This document shows positions 24,189-36,044 of a stretch of DNA of 64,000 nucleotides, one piece after another. Made by a program: the position numbers and the translations under genes. The notes under the pieces were generated by a model. It had not been told where the DNA came from and made no database searches. It saw only the letters and a program-made list of their open reading frames with translations. Within the stretch, counting starts at the first letter, position 1, and every line of letters starts with the position of its first letter. Source of the stretch: Aspidiotus rigidus (lineage: Eukaryota; Arthropoda; Insecta; Hemiptera; Diaspididae); contig JAVHKY010000013.1 of assembly GCA_035079385.1 (NCBI GenBank), positions 13,700,001 to 13,764,000 on the forward strand. The letters are read 5' to 3'.

Positions 24189-26144
24189 ATAGGCAGGGCA
24201 CAGAATGGTGTCTCATCTCGCATAATGTGATCAAGATCATTAATGGTTCGTACCAGTGAATACTCTACACGTTGTAAGAAAACAGTGCCTACGTACCTGA
24301 TGACAACCACACTGACCACCCAAAGTGATTCTCGTCCCATAATCATCTGACCTATTCATTCCAAGTATCAAGGATGGATTCCGGGAAGTAAGCGGCTTCC
24401 TGTAACCCTAGCGGTATGTGGGACAGAAATCCTTGAATACTTACCCCTTTCACCATTCACATCTCTTCCCGAATTGTAAGTCACTAAGGGTGAAGAAGAT
24501 CATACCACATCTACCAGGTCACCTATACCTGTAAGTAAATGTTAAAGCGGACTCGGGTGTTTGACAGTCCTATGCGGACAATCGAGATAATATGACCAAC
24601 TTATATATTTTTTCGCGCTGACTCCGAAAAAAAATATTTTTTTCCGATACACTCCTGAAAAACTTGGTTTTTGCATAAAACCGCACTAGGTGGACAGTCC
24701 GTTCAAGACATGATTGAATCTAAGTCCGTCAAAGGCGGCAGTGTTTAATTTCACACATGTCCGCCAAAGATATTACACTAATGTCCGTGTAAGGAAACGG
24801 AAATATAGAGTGTAACACTCATTAAAGATGGGAAATCTCGTTCTTTTTTTTCTGTACGTCCAAGTTCATTACAAAACGCCTGTAGGTGTGTCAATCATGT
24901 AGTCCGCTTAGTGCCCGACAACGGAGCGATTTACGAATATTATTGATGGGAATGAGATGAAAAAGTGAAAAGGTTAGGATACAAATTTCCATGTGGCTAT
25001 TTTTCATATTGTTGCTGCTCTTCAAATAATATTGTGCACCAATTTGGAATATAAATCAATTAAAATTATTGTATGAGAAAAGCGTCAAGGAAGCCGAAGG
25101 TCCAAGTTTGTCGATACCAGACCAAGACCCTATAGTATGTAGAGTCAATTCTGTTGACAAAATGTTATGGCTCATTTTAATCCACACAAATTAATTGATA
25201 TATTTGAATGAAATTTACAATTTTATGACTATCTAGCTGAAAACGTGTTTGTAATAATATTTAACAGGCTTATAGGTGATCTATTTTGCAAGAAGGTACT
25301 GTGCCATAGCTTGCGCACGACATTCACAGGATACTAACATGGATCATATTACCGTAGAAACCTTCTTCCGACAACCTCAGATCGACTTCAACTTGATGGC
25401 TATTCCAATCTTCAATGTCGAAATTTCATCATTATTTAATTACAAATTTCTCAAAAAGCCCCCCATAAAACAGGTTCCCTATTAAAATGGATACCGTTTT
25501 ATCTCCAGAATCGAAAAGGTATTATGTCCATTTTCTCCTTTTTGTACACCAATTGGCTTAGCCTCTTCAACGACTCATATATGCACAGCTTCAAACACCA
25601 TAAGTCTCCCTTCTGTCATATATTACAGGTCGTGAGTCAAAATTGTAAATAACTGGGAGGTTGAAATTTTAATAGGAAACCTGTTTTATCGGGAAGGGAA
25701 AACGTCCGCCGTCCGACCGGACGGTAAAGCTCGGAGCTTGAAAATTTTCCATGTCACCCTCCTATCATATAGAGCTCGGTGGTCGGTGTATGTAGCCTGA
25801 AACGTAGCTCCTTCAAATACATGATAACTCGTATGCAATGCTGCATACACCAATTGACTTAGACCCTTTTATGCAACGCTTCAAACACCATAATACTTGG
25901 AGCGTCCTTCTAAGATATTCTGAGTCCCCTTCCTACCATATATAGCTCGAGAGTCGACATTTTTCCAAGTGCCCTCTCATCATCATATATTCCAAGTCCC
26001 CGCTTTTTATATAACACAAGCTCTCCGATAATAATATATGTAGCTCCAAATACCAAACCTGTGACATCACAATTCAATGACGTCATATACTTTTTCTCTC
26101 CCGCTCTATTGATATAAAAATTTATTTCAATTTTAGTTTTTGAT
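24189..26144. other. Intergenic repeat debris, no gene recognised
   Basis: The stretch probably begins with the 3' untranslated end of the R1-like element. At 25465-25485 lies an element end (CCATAAAACAGGTTCCCTA followed by TTAA) and at 25672-25695 the opposite end (TTAA, then TAGGAAACCTGTTTTATC). Around 25740-26000 are diverged, inverted copies of the 45-bp motif (CTCGAGAGTCGACATTTTTCC). No coding feature is supported. Confidence 0.55.
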
Positions 26145-27420
26145 AATTGAGTGCAAAGATCGATTTTAATAAATTAGACGATTACGATTTATGATGATGA
26201 TCTATTTACTTGATAAGGGTCAAACATTTTCAAGTATCGCAAGATAGCCGACACTTTCAAATTTTTTTAAAGATCATCAACAAGGCTGGAGCTCCCTCTC
26301 GATACCAATGACGATCATCTTCGAAAATTGTCTAAGCCTCTGGAAAGTTAGATCGCAGATCGAACTTCCACGTTCCTCGGAAATACAATTTTCTTAACGG
26401 GCAGCGTCAGCCGAAATCGTCATAACTTATCGCTCTCATATTGGAATTGTACCAAGTTCTAAAATAGGTCGGCGCTGATAATTGATTGTGGAGATCGCTT
26501 TTAATAAATTAGCTTGTTATGATTTAAATTATGATGATCGACTACTTGGTGAAGTCAAACATTCTCCAAGTATCGCAAGTTGGCCGACAATTTCAAACTT
26601 ATCCATAGACCATAACTAGAGCGAGGCCTCCCCTCCTTCGGATACATGTATGATCACCTTCAAAAACTTTCAAAGTTCCTAAAATTTTTGGATTCACAGC
26701 ACACAAGAAAAGAGATCGCTGGTCGTTCAAAACGCATCGTATAAATATATACTCGTACTTGTGGAAGTTGAGCGAAAAAGTTTTCTCTTCTCCAAAGTTC
26801 CTAAATACGCGATCGGATCGAGCTTCCATATTCCTCGAAAATACAGTTTTTTCTACAGGCAGCGTAAGTCGAAATCCTTATATTATATTATATCAAAATT
26901 GTGCCAAGTTCGACTAAACTAGGTTGGAGCTGATAATTTTATGTAAAGATCGATTTTAACGGGGAATTTGTTTTGTCGGCGAATTTGTTGGAAAAAACGT
27001 CCGCTGTCCGTCGTCCGGCTGGTCGGCAAGGCTTAGATCTCGAAAATTTTTTTCCAAGTCCACCCCCCTCCTATTATATGTATAATACAGTTCCAAAGTC
27101 CGAGCCTGTGACGACACAATTTGATGACGTCATAGATCTGGTACGTCATCATTTTTCAGATTTCACGTGCTCCATAGAACAGGTTTTTGGCACCGCCTGT
27201 TCAACTCCGTTAAAGAACCCGTGAGTTCTTAATAAATTCGACGATCGTGGTTCATGATGATGATCAATTACTTGATAAAGTCAAACATTTTCCAATTGTC
27301 GCGAGGTAGCCGACAATTTCAAATTTGTTCAAAGAACTTTAATTTTGGTAGAGTCCCCTCCTGGATAACTATTTGCCTTCGAAAGTCAGATTATATCAAA
27401 CTAAACCTTCATAACGTCAA
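26145..27420. repeat. Three diverged copies of a ~300-400-bp repeat
   Basis: Copies start near 26145, 26475 and 26935. They share AAGATCGATTTTAATAAATT, TATGATGATGATC, CTTGATAAGTCAAACATTTT, CAAGTATCGCAAG, AGCCGACAATTTCAAATTT and CATCTTCGAAAA-like blocks in order. The third copy is interrupted by the element at 26960-27228. The copies carry no shared open frame. Confidence 0.75.
26960..27228. mobile_element. 269-bp non-autonomous element inserted at TTAA
   Basis: It interrupts the third copy of the surrounding repeat. The sister copies read GATTTTAATAAATT across the site, whereas here GATTTTAA is followed by CGGGGAATTTGTTTTGTCGG and the repeat resumes after a second TTAA at 27229-27232. The target duplication is therefore TTAA (26956-26959 and 27229-27232). 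It belongs with the AACCTGTTTTATGG family and includes TCCATAGAACAGGTTTTTGG near its right end. TTAA targeting is characteristic of piggyBac-type transposases, none of which is encoded here. Confidence 0.82.
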
Positions 27421-28540
27421 CTTGAATAGAAATCCTCGTATTAACAAGTCAAAAATTTCTCAAGTTATGAAGTGGAGCTTCTACTCACCGCCGGGACGCC
27501 AAGGTTTCCTTCGAAAAATTTTACAAAAACCTAAAGTAAATCAAAGCACCTCTTTTCGTTTGAACTACAATTTTTGAGCTGTTAGAAGAAATAAGCAGAG
27601 ATTCGTCGGACAAAACCAATAATATTAGGCTGCATTTTGACCACAAAATCACTTATTACAAAAACTCAAGCAAGGGATCGTTGAATTTTTAGTGAGAAGA
27701 TTAGTAATATCGAAGCTACGGTGGGTATGAAGAAAATTTGAAATACTACTTTTTACAAAGTTTACAAGAAATTTCAATTTTGTACTCGAAATAATTAATT
27801 AAGTCCAACTCCGTCCATCATTAAAATCCCCTTTCAAAATTATCACCATTTCAACACATTTTTTCGTGTCAACATGTGGTAATTAATTCAATCATCTAAG
27901 CCTGAGGTACAGTCTCATAGGTTTCAATTTCTCATAATAACATTTAACTCGAGGACCAGCCTAAAAACTCTAAAATGACCACCGAATAGAATCACAAAAT
28001 TACACTAGGTATGAAGAAATATTTTGTTGCCAATCGAAAACTTCATTTTTTGTCTCAGTTCATTGGATTTTTTAATGTTATTATTTTTTAATTCGCGCTA
28101 TTACTCTAAGGAGCCTTGGCCGTCAACAAACTACGAGTAATTGTTGCCGTTGCCCAGGACGCACCACGTGGAGGTGGCTCCTATGCGTCCCGAGACACTA
28201 AAGATCCTAGCCCTACACTAAAGACAAAAAAAAAGGAATTCCCTATACATAGAAGACTGTGCACGACCACAACAGTCAACCCCGGCTAACGAAGATAAAA
28301 TCCCAGCGAGGTACCGGTATATCCGAATGTGGTGCGCTGTACCTACAACGGCAAAAATGAGAGAAGGCGCAGGCACCCACGTCAGTCCGCCACGAATTAC
28401 GAAGACTGTTTACAACTTCAACGTCTCAGTTACAACCTCAGGTGGTTGCCTCTTCATTGGCGGAGTCAAGTAAACTGAGTTAAACTCATCCTGCGCCCCA
28501 CCGTGAGCTTATCCGATCGTGGGTGCACTGAATAATCGAA
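27421..28540. other. Intergenic stretch without a recognisable gene
   Basis: AT-rich sequence grades at about 28100 into a more GC-rich block (GCCCAGGACGCACCACGTGG near 28153) of unknown nature. No open frame of note, RNA gene or splice pattern was recognised. Confidence 0.45.
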
Positions 28541-28544
28541 AAGC

Positions 28545-29720
28545 ACAATATCATCACGCGCGCGGTTAATCCGCATTATGCGTTCAATGCACTTCCTGTA
28601 AACTAACCATCATATAAAGTATAATATGTAGATAGAGTAATAGCGCGAACCAAAAATAAACAACATCTTTAGTCAAAATTTGGAATTGTCGTTCCACCCG
28701 GGTTTCAGAATGGAACGGCCGCTACAAACTGACGGTGTTTTCAATTTTAATTTTTCAAATTAGGTAGAATAAGTATGATTGAAGGTAGCACGGTATCATC
28801 GCGCGCGAGTATATCCGCATCATGCGCTCAATGTACTTCCTGCAATCCACCTACGACAGTGCAAACAAAATTTCTCAACACCGTTGTCAAACTTTGGAGT
28901 TGTCGTGCCACCCATGTTTCAGAATGGACCGACCGCTACAAAATGACTACGTTTTCAATTTAAATTTGAAATGAAAAAATTTAATTGACCCAAAAAGAGA
29001 GAAGAAGTCGTAATTGACCAATACCGGTTGTCCAAACAGGAGTCGTCGTCTTACACACCCATATTTCAGAGTGAAACAGCAACTCCGGAATGACGGTTGG
29101 TATACTAATAATTTTGGATGAAAGAAGGTATGATTGATGGTAGCACAATATCATCGCGCGCGAGTATATCCGCATCATACGCTCAATGTACTTCCTGCAA
29201 TCTACCTATGATAGCGCGAACCAGAAATGAACACCACCACTAATCAAACTTTGGAACTGTCGTGCCACCCGTGTTTCAGAATGGAACGGCCGCTACAAAA
29301 TTACGATGGTTTCGATATTAATTTTGATCTAAAAGAGGAAACATTAGTAGATTAATTTGAGCCAAAAGGAAAGAGGTCATAATTGACCAGCACCGGTCGA
29401 CCAAACAGGAGTTGTCGGCTTACACAACCATATTTCAGAGTGCAACGGCCACTCCGGAATGACGGGTGGTGTAATCAAGCCCTCAAAATAATTTCGGCTG
29501 AAAGAAAGTACATTTTAATTAGAATTAGGTGTGATTGATGGTAGCACAATATAATCGCGCGCGAGTATATTCGCGTCATGCGCTCGATGGACTTCCTGCA
29601 ATCCACCTATAATAGCGCGAAAAAAATGAACAACACCTTTTGTCAATATTTGGAGTTGTCGTACCACCCGCATTAATTCAGAATGGAACGGCTGCTACAA
29701 AATGACGACGATGTCCCAAT
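28545..29720. repeat. Four copies of a GC-rich repeat starting at CGCGCGCG
   Basis: Copies start near 28557, 28800, 29156 and 29556. Each runs CGCGCGCGAGTATATCCGCA, CATGCGCTCAATGTACTTCC, TGCAATCCACCTA, TTGTCGTGCCACCCG, TTTCAGAATGGAACGGCCGC and TACAAAATGACGA. Between later copies lies a second shared module (AATTGACCA, CCGGTTGTCCAAACAGGAGT, ATTTCAGAGTG, CTCCGGAATGACGG). Intervals grow from about 243 to 356 to 400 bp. The CpG content is unlike the AT-rich surroundings. No coding content is seen. Confidence 0.8.
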
Positions 29721-31572
29721 TTAAATTTTTATTTGAAATATCAAAATTCCAAAGGCTTGAAAGACGGCGCTATACTAGGCCCTAAAAATAATTTCCGCTG
29801 GAAGAAAGTACACATTTTAATTAGAATGTTAGTATCCCAGCATGATTAGTTCAAGCAACACAAATGTACCGGTACACATAAGAAACATGCAAAAAATAAT
29901 TTCAAAAAACCCCGTCGTGCAAACGCGAGCAAAATGAAAAACCGAAGGGAAAAAGTAACGCGTCCACTACCCACATCTGCGATCAACATACTAAACTGAT
30001 TGAAAGGTGAAAGCTAAAACTGTGCACTTGCTTGAATGCGAGGTGACGTGTGCAAACTTTACCGGTCCTTTCTTGCTCATTGGTTGAATGATTCAAAAGA
30101 GGGAGTGACTTAACGGATTCAAGAGGGCATCTTACAGCAAGTATCTGGCACTTCAACAATGCTTGTTTACACAATGTGAATGAGTATATGTGCTTTTGTA
30201 TCTTATTAGCGATGACACACTACACACACACACACATTTGATGTCCGCACACATTGATATGTGTGCCAATTACGAGCAGCATTGAAGACCCTACCTAAAC
30301 AACAGCAGCGGTACCAGTCTGAGTATTTTGCTTCTCTTCATTGGTGCACCCACATCTCGCCAATTTAGCCAACTATACTCGAATGCAACCTGGAAAGACG
30401 ATATCCATCAACTTGAATCCTTTCCTCAGTACGCACCCCCACCTAGAAGACGATAGTAAGTCGGCGGGCTAACCGCTACGACAACCGCTCCTGGCTGGTG
30501 TCGACCATGACCCACCAGGCAGGGCATGATGAGGGGTGCACAATCCACCAGAATATGGGAAGGTTTTTAACCACTCCCTTATTGTTCAAGTCATTATACA
30601 TTAGCTCTTTTGTCACTGTATTCTGCCAATCCAAGCAGTATTGCATGTAAGCTAAGCATGACTGCATGTGGTGATCCCGTCAAAACATATTAGCCGCTTT
30701 ACCAAACCGTGCGCTTTCTGCATTGCCCCCTCGTTGAACTCCTCTGGTGCATAAAAAATCAATATCTGGTTATAGTCATAGGAGGAGTGATGCGAGGGAG
30801 GGGAAGGAATTTTGAACTTCATGCCAGTCCAAGCTGATGCAGTACCAATTTGAAGAAATAATATTTATATTAATAATAGTATTATTATAAGTATATCTGT
30901 CACCCCCCCTTGATGTATCAACCAAACTCTGTATATGTAACTTGCATTTTTGTAACTGTATCGATGAAGTTAGTGTCCCAGAAGCCGTAAACCTCTCTGT
31001 CGTGGTCAACGGGCACAAAAAAATGAAAAAAAATAAAAAAAAATAAAAAAAAAGTAATAAACGAAGAGACACAATACAGTACCGGAATTCGAAAAAAAGG
31101 AAGATCAATTTCAAGGAAGGACCTGTACTTTATTGATTACTTTTAAAGATTACTTTTAAAAAGGTGCGTTGAACTATTAAGAGAAGTCTACTTCACTTGT
31201 TCACAAATAGAAAAAAAAAACTTACGCAGCGCGAAAGCTAAACCGACTTTTCCTATCTTATTTACCTACGTCCCGACTTCTTTTTTTCCCGTTTTGTTCA
31301 TTATTGGCTACATGATATTACGTAATCATCTTCGTTTCCAACAGCAAATAAACTTTGTTTTCCAAAATGAGTACATTTTCAAAGCTCTCTAAGCATTATT
31401 TTCATTCACTCTTCTATATCGAATACCCCCTTCCCTCCCGCTTCAATGAATGGAATATTTGTCACACATACATACGTATATATGAATTTGAGCCAATGTT
31501 AAAATCGTGATCCATACACTCTGAAACGCCGAGAAAACATACCCCAAACCAAAAATTCCACCGTGCGCAAGA
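29721..31572. other. Intergenic stretch with microsatellites, no gene recognised
   Basis: The stretch holds an (AC)n run at 30222-30236 and an A-rich (AAAAAAAAT)n-like tract at 31015-31060. Nothing resembling an exon, RNA gene or complete mobile element was recognised. Confidence 0.5.
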
Positions 31573-32367
31573 ATGCAATACCTCCTAACGTCGGTAAAAA
31601 AAGTAAGAAACGATCTACGCAGAGAAATCAATCTATGCTCATATAACCTACTAATAACACAAGTTGAATTCCCACAACTCTTCACAAAAATCTTAAAAAC
31701 GTATTACCTGGACCTGATGACATTCAGTCTTGGTGGCAATTTAGCAAAAATTTCACAAAGTTTTTTACAGGATAGATTTATATCAGTCAGACTACAGAAT
31801 AAATTCTCACCTTACGTAGTTGAAAGTGGTGTCCCACAAGGAGAGGTCCTTAGCGTCCTTCTCTTCCTGGTAGCCATAAATGATTTCCCACTTAACACAG
31901 ATTACCCATTCTAGACAAGAGGGGGTAGTTTTAGCCCAGCTACAAATTGGCCACACTCGTCTTACTCATGCGTACTTATCTTCTCAGTAATCTCTCTCCT
32001 CCATCATGCCCTCACTGTCTCCACGAAAATTTAGTGGTTGAAAATTTTTTCTCATGCCCCGTTTTACAACCCACTCGATCCTCCCTAAATTTATCTTCCA
32101 ATATCCACTCAGCACTAAACAACAACTCCGAAACCATTGACTCAACCTCAACTTATTTACGCACCACTCAATTCTACAAATTCATCTAAAACACCTACAA
32201 ATTCTGTTCATTTTTATCACGATCGCTATCGCTATTCAATTCCTACCAATACCATACCTAATTTAACCTGATTTAAGTTGTGACAATAATAAGTTTGTAA
32301 CGTCCAGCAAATAACCCTTGTGTAGTTTATAATGCTCGTAAAATAAATAAATATATAAAAAAAATCT
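31573..32367 (+). pseudogene. I-like non-LTR retrotransposon, internally deleted 3' remnant
   Basis: Part of a reverse transcriptase is readable: SFLQDRFISVRL then ESGVPQGEVLSVLLFLVAIN, the motif B region. The frame stops at 31912-31914. After about 30 bp the sequence jumps to the extreme C-terminus of such elements: IGHTRLTH, then in another frame YLLSNLSPPSCPHC and a Cys-rich knuckle. The YxDD motif and RNase H domain are therefore missing, and a one-base shift follows. A tail of ATAAATAAATATATAAAAAA at about 32342-32367 marks the 3' end. This wording fits I/Nimb-type elements; the clade is inferred from memory. Confidence 0.8.
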
Positions 32368-32702
32368 GGAACAGGAGCATTTTATACTAGAGTAATAATT
32401 CTGTACCTAAAAGAAAAAATCCTTGATATTCGACCTTTCTCTCCGATTACTATTCTTTTCTTACACTGCATTGTAGAAAAGTTAATAGTTCATAAATCTA
32501 TAGATATTTGGAGAAAAAAAAAAAAAAGGTAGGAAAAACATGTATCGCCTGCTGTTATACAATAGGAGACATCCCTTATACAGTTTCTCGTAACTGTTTG
32601 TGACAAAAACGGCACTTAGGACGGTGGGACGAATACAGAATACGGTAGGACGGAATACGGACCTTTTTCAACTATCATTATAATTTGTAGGAAAACACCG
32701 TG

Positions 32703-33087
32703 ATGTACTATGTGCCATTTTTGGCACCTTCATCTTCAAATGTCATTTTTATCGACAGTATCAGTAAGAGGAAATTTCTGAAATTTTTTTCGGTTATAGG
32801 AAATTGAGATCTCTATGTCTCTATTTTTCATAAGAATACATAACTTCATTTGAGTGAATAAACATGGAGTTTGAGTGCTTTGAAAATTTTCATTTTCAGT
32901 CAAGCAGTATTTATGTTTTCAAACATCATAAGTCTCATGTTTGTGAATGTTTTTCTTTAAAACTTGTTTTTCTGATGAGGATAAGAATACCCTACAATCT
33001 TACATTATTTTTATCAATAAATTTTGTCTACGTTTGAAAATATGACCTCTTCTTTTCTAAATGTACCAAAAATGGCACATAGTACAT
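32703..33087. mobile_element. 385-bp MITE with perfect 22-bp terminal inverted repeats
   Basis: ATGTACTATGTGCCATTTTTGG at 32703-32724 is matched exactly by its reverse complement at 33066-33087. The interior is AT-rich and non-coding. A related single end is seen near 19218. Target duplication is uncertain. Confidence 0.78.
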
Positions 33088-33161
33088 TAAGGGTTAGAAG
33101 AGTTTTTCATGAGAATTCATCTCTGTGGCTCCCAATACTGTCTTTGATATCTCAACAAGCT

Positions 33162-34187
33162 CTATAACTGTATTTCGTCTGCACTGCTTAGCAGTGGATC
33201 ACAGGAGTTGATTGAATCATCCATAGTGAATAGCCTGACGGGAGCGGTACCCAGCTCTCTACATTCTACCTGCAAAATTTCTGCCTGACCACATTTCACC
33301 TCTCGTGCCATAATGAATATTGGTTTTATAAACCAAGACCTTATCTGAACAATTTCCGTACCCAACCCAAAGCCAGTATTAAACAGGCAGGAATATAATG
33401 AGGTCCATTACATAAACAGAGTCCAATAAACTAGGTGGTTCATCTGTGTACATACTTGGCAATGTTGTATACCCTGAGAGGGTATGTGTACAGTTGCGGC
33501 TTCCCCTCAGTCCAGTACAATTGGAAAGTTTTTGCTAAAGTCTATTTGCTCTAATAGGTTTTTGGCCTATAACACCTCAAACCACCAGCTTCCATTGTGT
33601 GTAGTTGTGACAATATCTGGTTTGCTTAATATACCCCTATCAATTAACAAACCCTCTTCCTGTGCTCCTTCTGGCGCGACTAAAATTTCTGAATCCAACT
33701 GCAAGATAATCCTTACTGCCCACCTGACTGTTCTGCTGTCGGTATTTCCACATCCAGTCAGTTGACATTGTTTTGAGTATAACACCAATCCAAGCTCTTC
33801 GGCGATGGTATCCATTATTACAGTTACCTCACTACCAGAGTGAACAGCTCCATCGACATACTGTCCATTTCAATAGCATTCAATAGCTACTCCTTTTTTG
33901 GTGTCTTTAGTACTTATTGCTATCTGGTTTACCTCATGCTTGTCTCAAACAGTTGTTTGGTCGTAATCCTCAGTCTTCGGGACAATTTCAGGCAATTTAC
34001 CCCTCTTGGCATGAGTTGAAACAGGTTCTTTGAGCAGAGCTCTGGGTAAACATTTTACCTTGTGGCACTCATTGTCATCCATAGCTAATTGGTTTTCAAG
34101 GTCCACTTCCTTGTCTATACGATTCCAAGGAAAAATCCCTAATGTTACAATCTCCATCTCTGGGGTTAGGTTACTGACATTTTGCAT
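33162..34187 (-). pseudogene. Degraded LTR retroelement gag-pol remnant, protease region
   Basis: On the - strand, broken open frames lie at 34187-33945, about 33860-33567 and 33365-33162. The middle one reads YVDGAVHSGSEVTVI, then MDTIAEELGL, then EGLLIDRGILSKPDIV and NGSWWFEV. This has the layout of a retropepsin (DSGSxVxVI-type active site) followed by the linker before reverse transcriptase in Ty3/gypsy-like elements. The catalytic Asp position appears as His, and stops interrupt the frame, so it should be inactive. No LTR was recognised. The assignment rests on motif wording alone. Confidence 0.55.
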
Positions 34188-36044
34188 TCCACTTTATTGG
34201 TTTCTTCTTGACCTCTCTGACTAAGGCGTGGATAATTTCGTCTCAAATGTTGTCAGTTTCCCCATCTATAGCACACCTTTCTGTCCTTATCTACCTACTT
34301 TCCTTCACTCGCACCAAGTTGACCTGAAAATTTTACATGTAACTCATCTGGAGTTTGTAAATCAGCCGACGACGTAATACAAAAAGAAAAAGTTCCCAAA
34401 GCCCTCCCCATGATACACCTTTCAACCCCGCAGCTTTACGACCAAATAAAAACGCACAAAACTGATTACCCATACGGCCTGTTGTAGCTTTCTACACATC
34501 TCCAACATACAAATTGGCTCGCTACCTCAGCAAATGGTTCTGCTTGATGATATTGTAGTCCTTAAATTACTCTACTTTAAACTCTATTGAATTCGCCAAC
34601 ACCTTGAAATCTGAAAAGTTTCCAACACATGCAAGACTTGTATCATTTAAACATGTTTACAAACTCATTGTGCGAGAAACCATTAACATCATGTGCGGAA
34701 CATTATTCTATAATGCTCTTCACGTTGACGTCCTCAAGGAATAGAACTGTGCCTTACAATGAAAAAAGACAAAGTTCTAACTCCTTACTCCCTGAACAGT
34801 AGGTTCAATTTATTATTGAGCACGCCCCGTTGAATCATGCATCCTTTGCAGCTGATTCTATAAATCCCTTATTCAAAAATCATCCAACTGAAGGTCTCCG
34901 CACTTGAATTCGCACATTCTACATCAATCTTCATACCTTATTATAGGCCCAATGGTAGAACTACGAAGTTCCGAGTTGTACTCAGCACACACCCCTCTAG
35001 CATGGGAGACCACTCCATCAACAAATTTCGATATTAGGTTAGAAACTTCAAGCCACTTTTAGTTCGCATCGGATTAGTCCATATTGTTTTTGTGGACGAC
35101 ATTGCTAGAAACAGACAAATAGTCCACCATTGAACCCTACAGCGTACTACATTGTCGGCCTTGAGTCAAAATGTCCCAACTCCATTTTACAGATTTGCTA
35201 CACTCTATAAAAGGAAAACAAACTGCACTCATTTGGCAGAAAAGTATTTACACTAACAATGATACCAGCAAGGTGCAAAGTCACTCCATCAGCGTTCCAA
35301 AGAAGTACTCAAGCCTCAAACTTACTGCGCTGCAGGAAAAAGACACGAATTTGGGGCCGATGCCATACCATTTTGACATCAACAAACCAAACCACAAGTA
35401 CAAGCCTGTACCAGGAATAGTGCACAATCCGGTTCAATTATTGTCGTTGGGAGATATGATATGTCAAAGAATGCCTGATCACACGTTTCTATAGAATGAA
35501 AATGAAAGTTTGAGCGTTAGGAAAGGAACAGAAGTGAGTATTGAGATCGAATTTGAGTAAAGTAAATGTACACTGAGGAATTCCCGTTCAATATTTGTTA
35601 TGGTCACTTCATTCCCTGGATCGCTCAATTGTAACATCCGTAAATCACATACCAAATGGCGACCATATAACTTTGTACACTGCTGAGGAGAAGTCGAGGA
35701 AAGTTTGAGTAATTCTTGAGTAATAGTAAGATCCGACTCAAACTCGGTATCAATATTAAGGGAAATATAAGAGATATTTTATGCCAATTACAATTCAATC
35801 CTACCATTAGGAATGGATTAGGAAACATTTCTCACCGGATCATTTTTTTATCACAATTCTTCATTTAATATAGGGTAGAAGTTTGTACACACCGGGACAG
35901 ATGTGCGAGAAAAATTGATCCTAGAGACCAACTTATTGTTGTGAGGAGATGTCACGTTGTAGAATACTTGATCATATGTTTCTACCGAATGATATGAAAA
36001 TTTGAGCCTTAGAAAAGGAACAGAAGTGAATTTTGAGGACGATA
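34188..36044. other. Intergenic stretch before the satellite, no clear gene
   Basis: The open frame 35171-35494 on the + strand encodes 107 residues with no recognised family. A ~100-bp segment near 35440-35545 (GTTTCTATAGAATGA, TTTGAGCGTTAGGAAAGGAA, CAGAAGTGA) is repeated in diverged form near 35930-36040, so local duplication begins just before the satellite. Confidence 0.5.

Noticed and set aside
35171..35494. 107-residue open frame on the + strand
   Set aside because: Composition is plausible for a protein, but there is no recognised motif and it lies in degraded repeat DNA next to the satellite.
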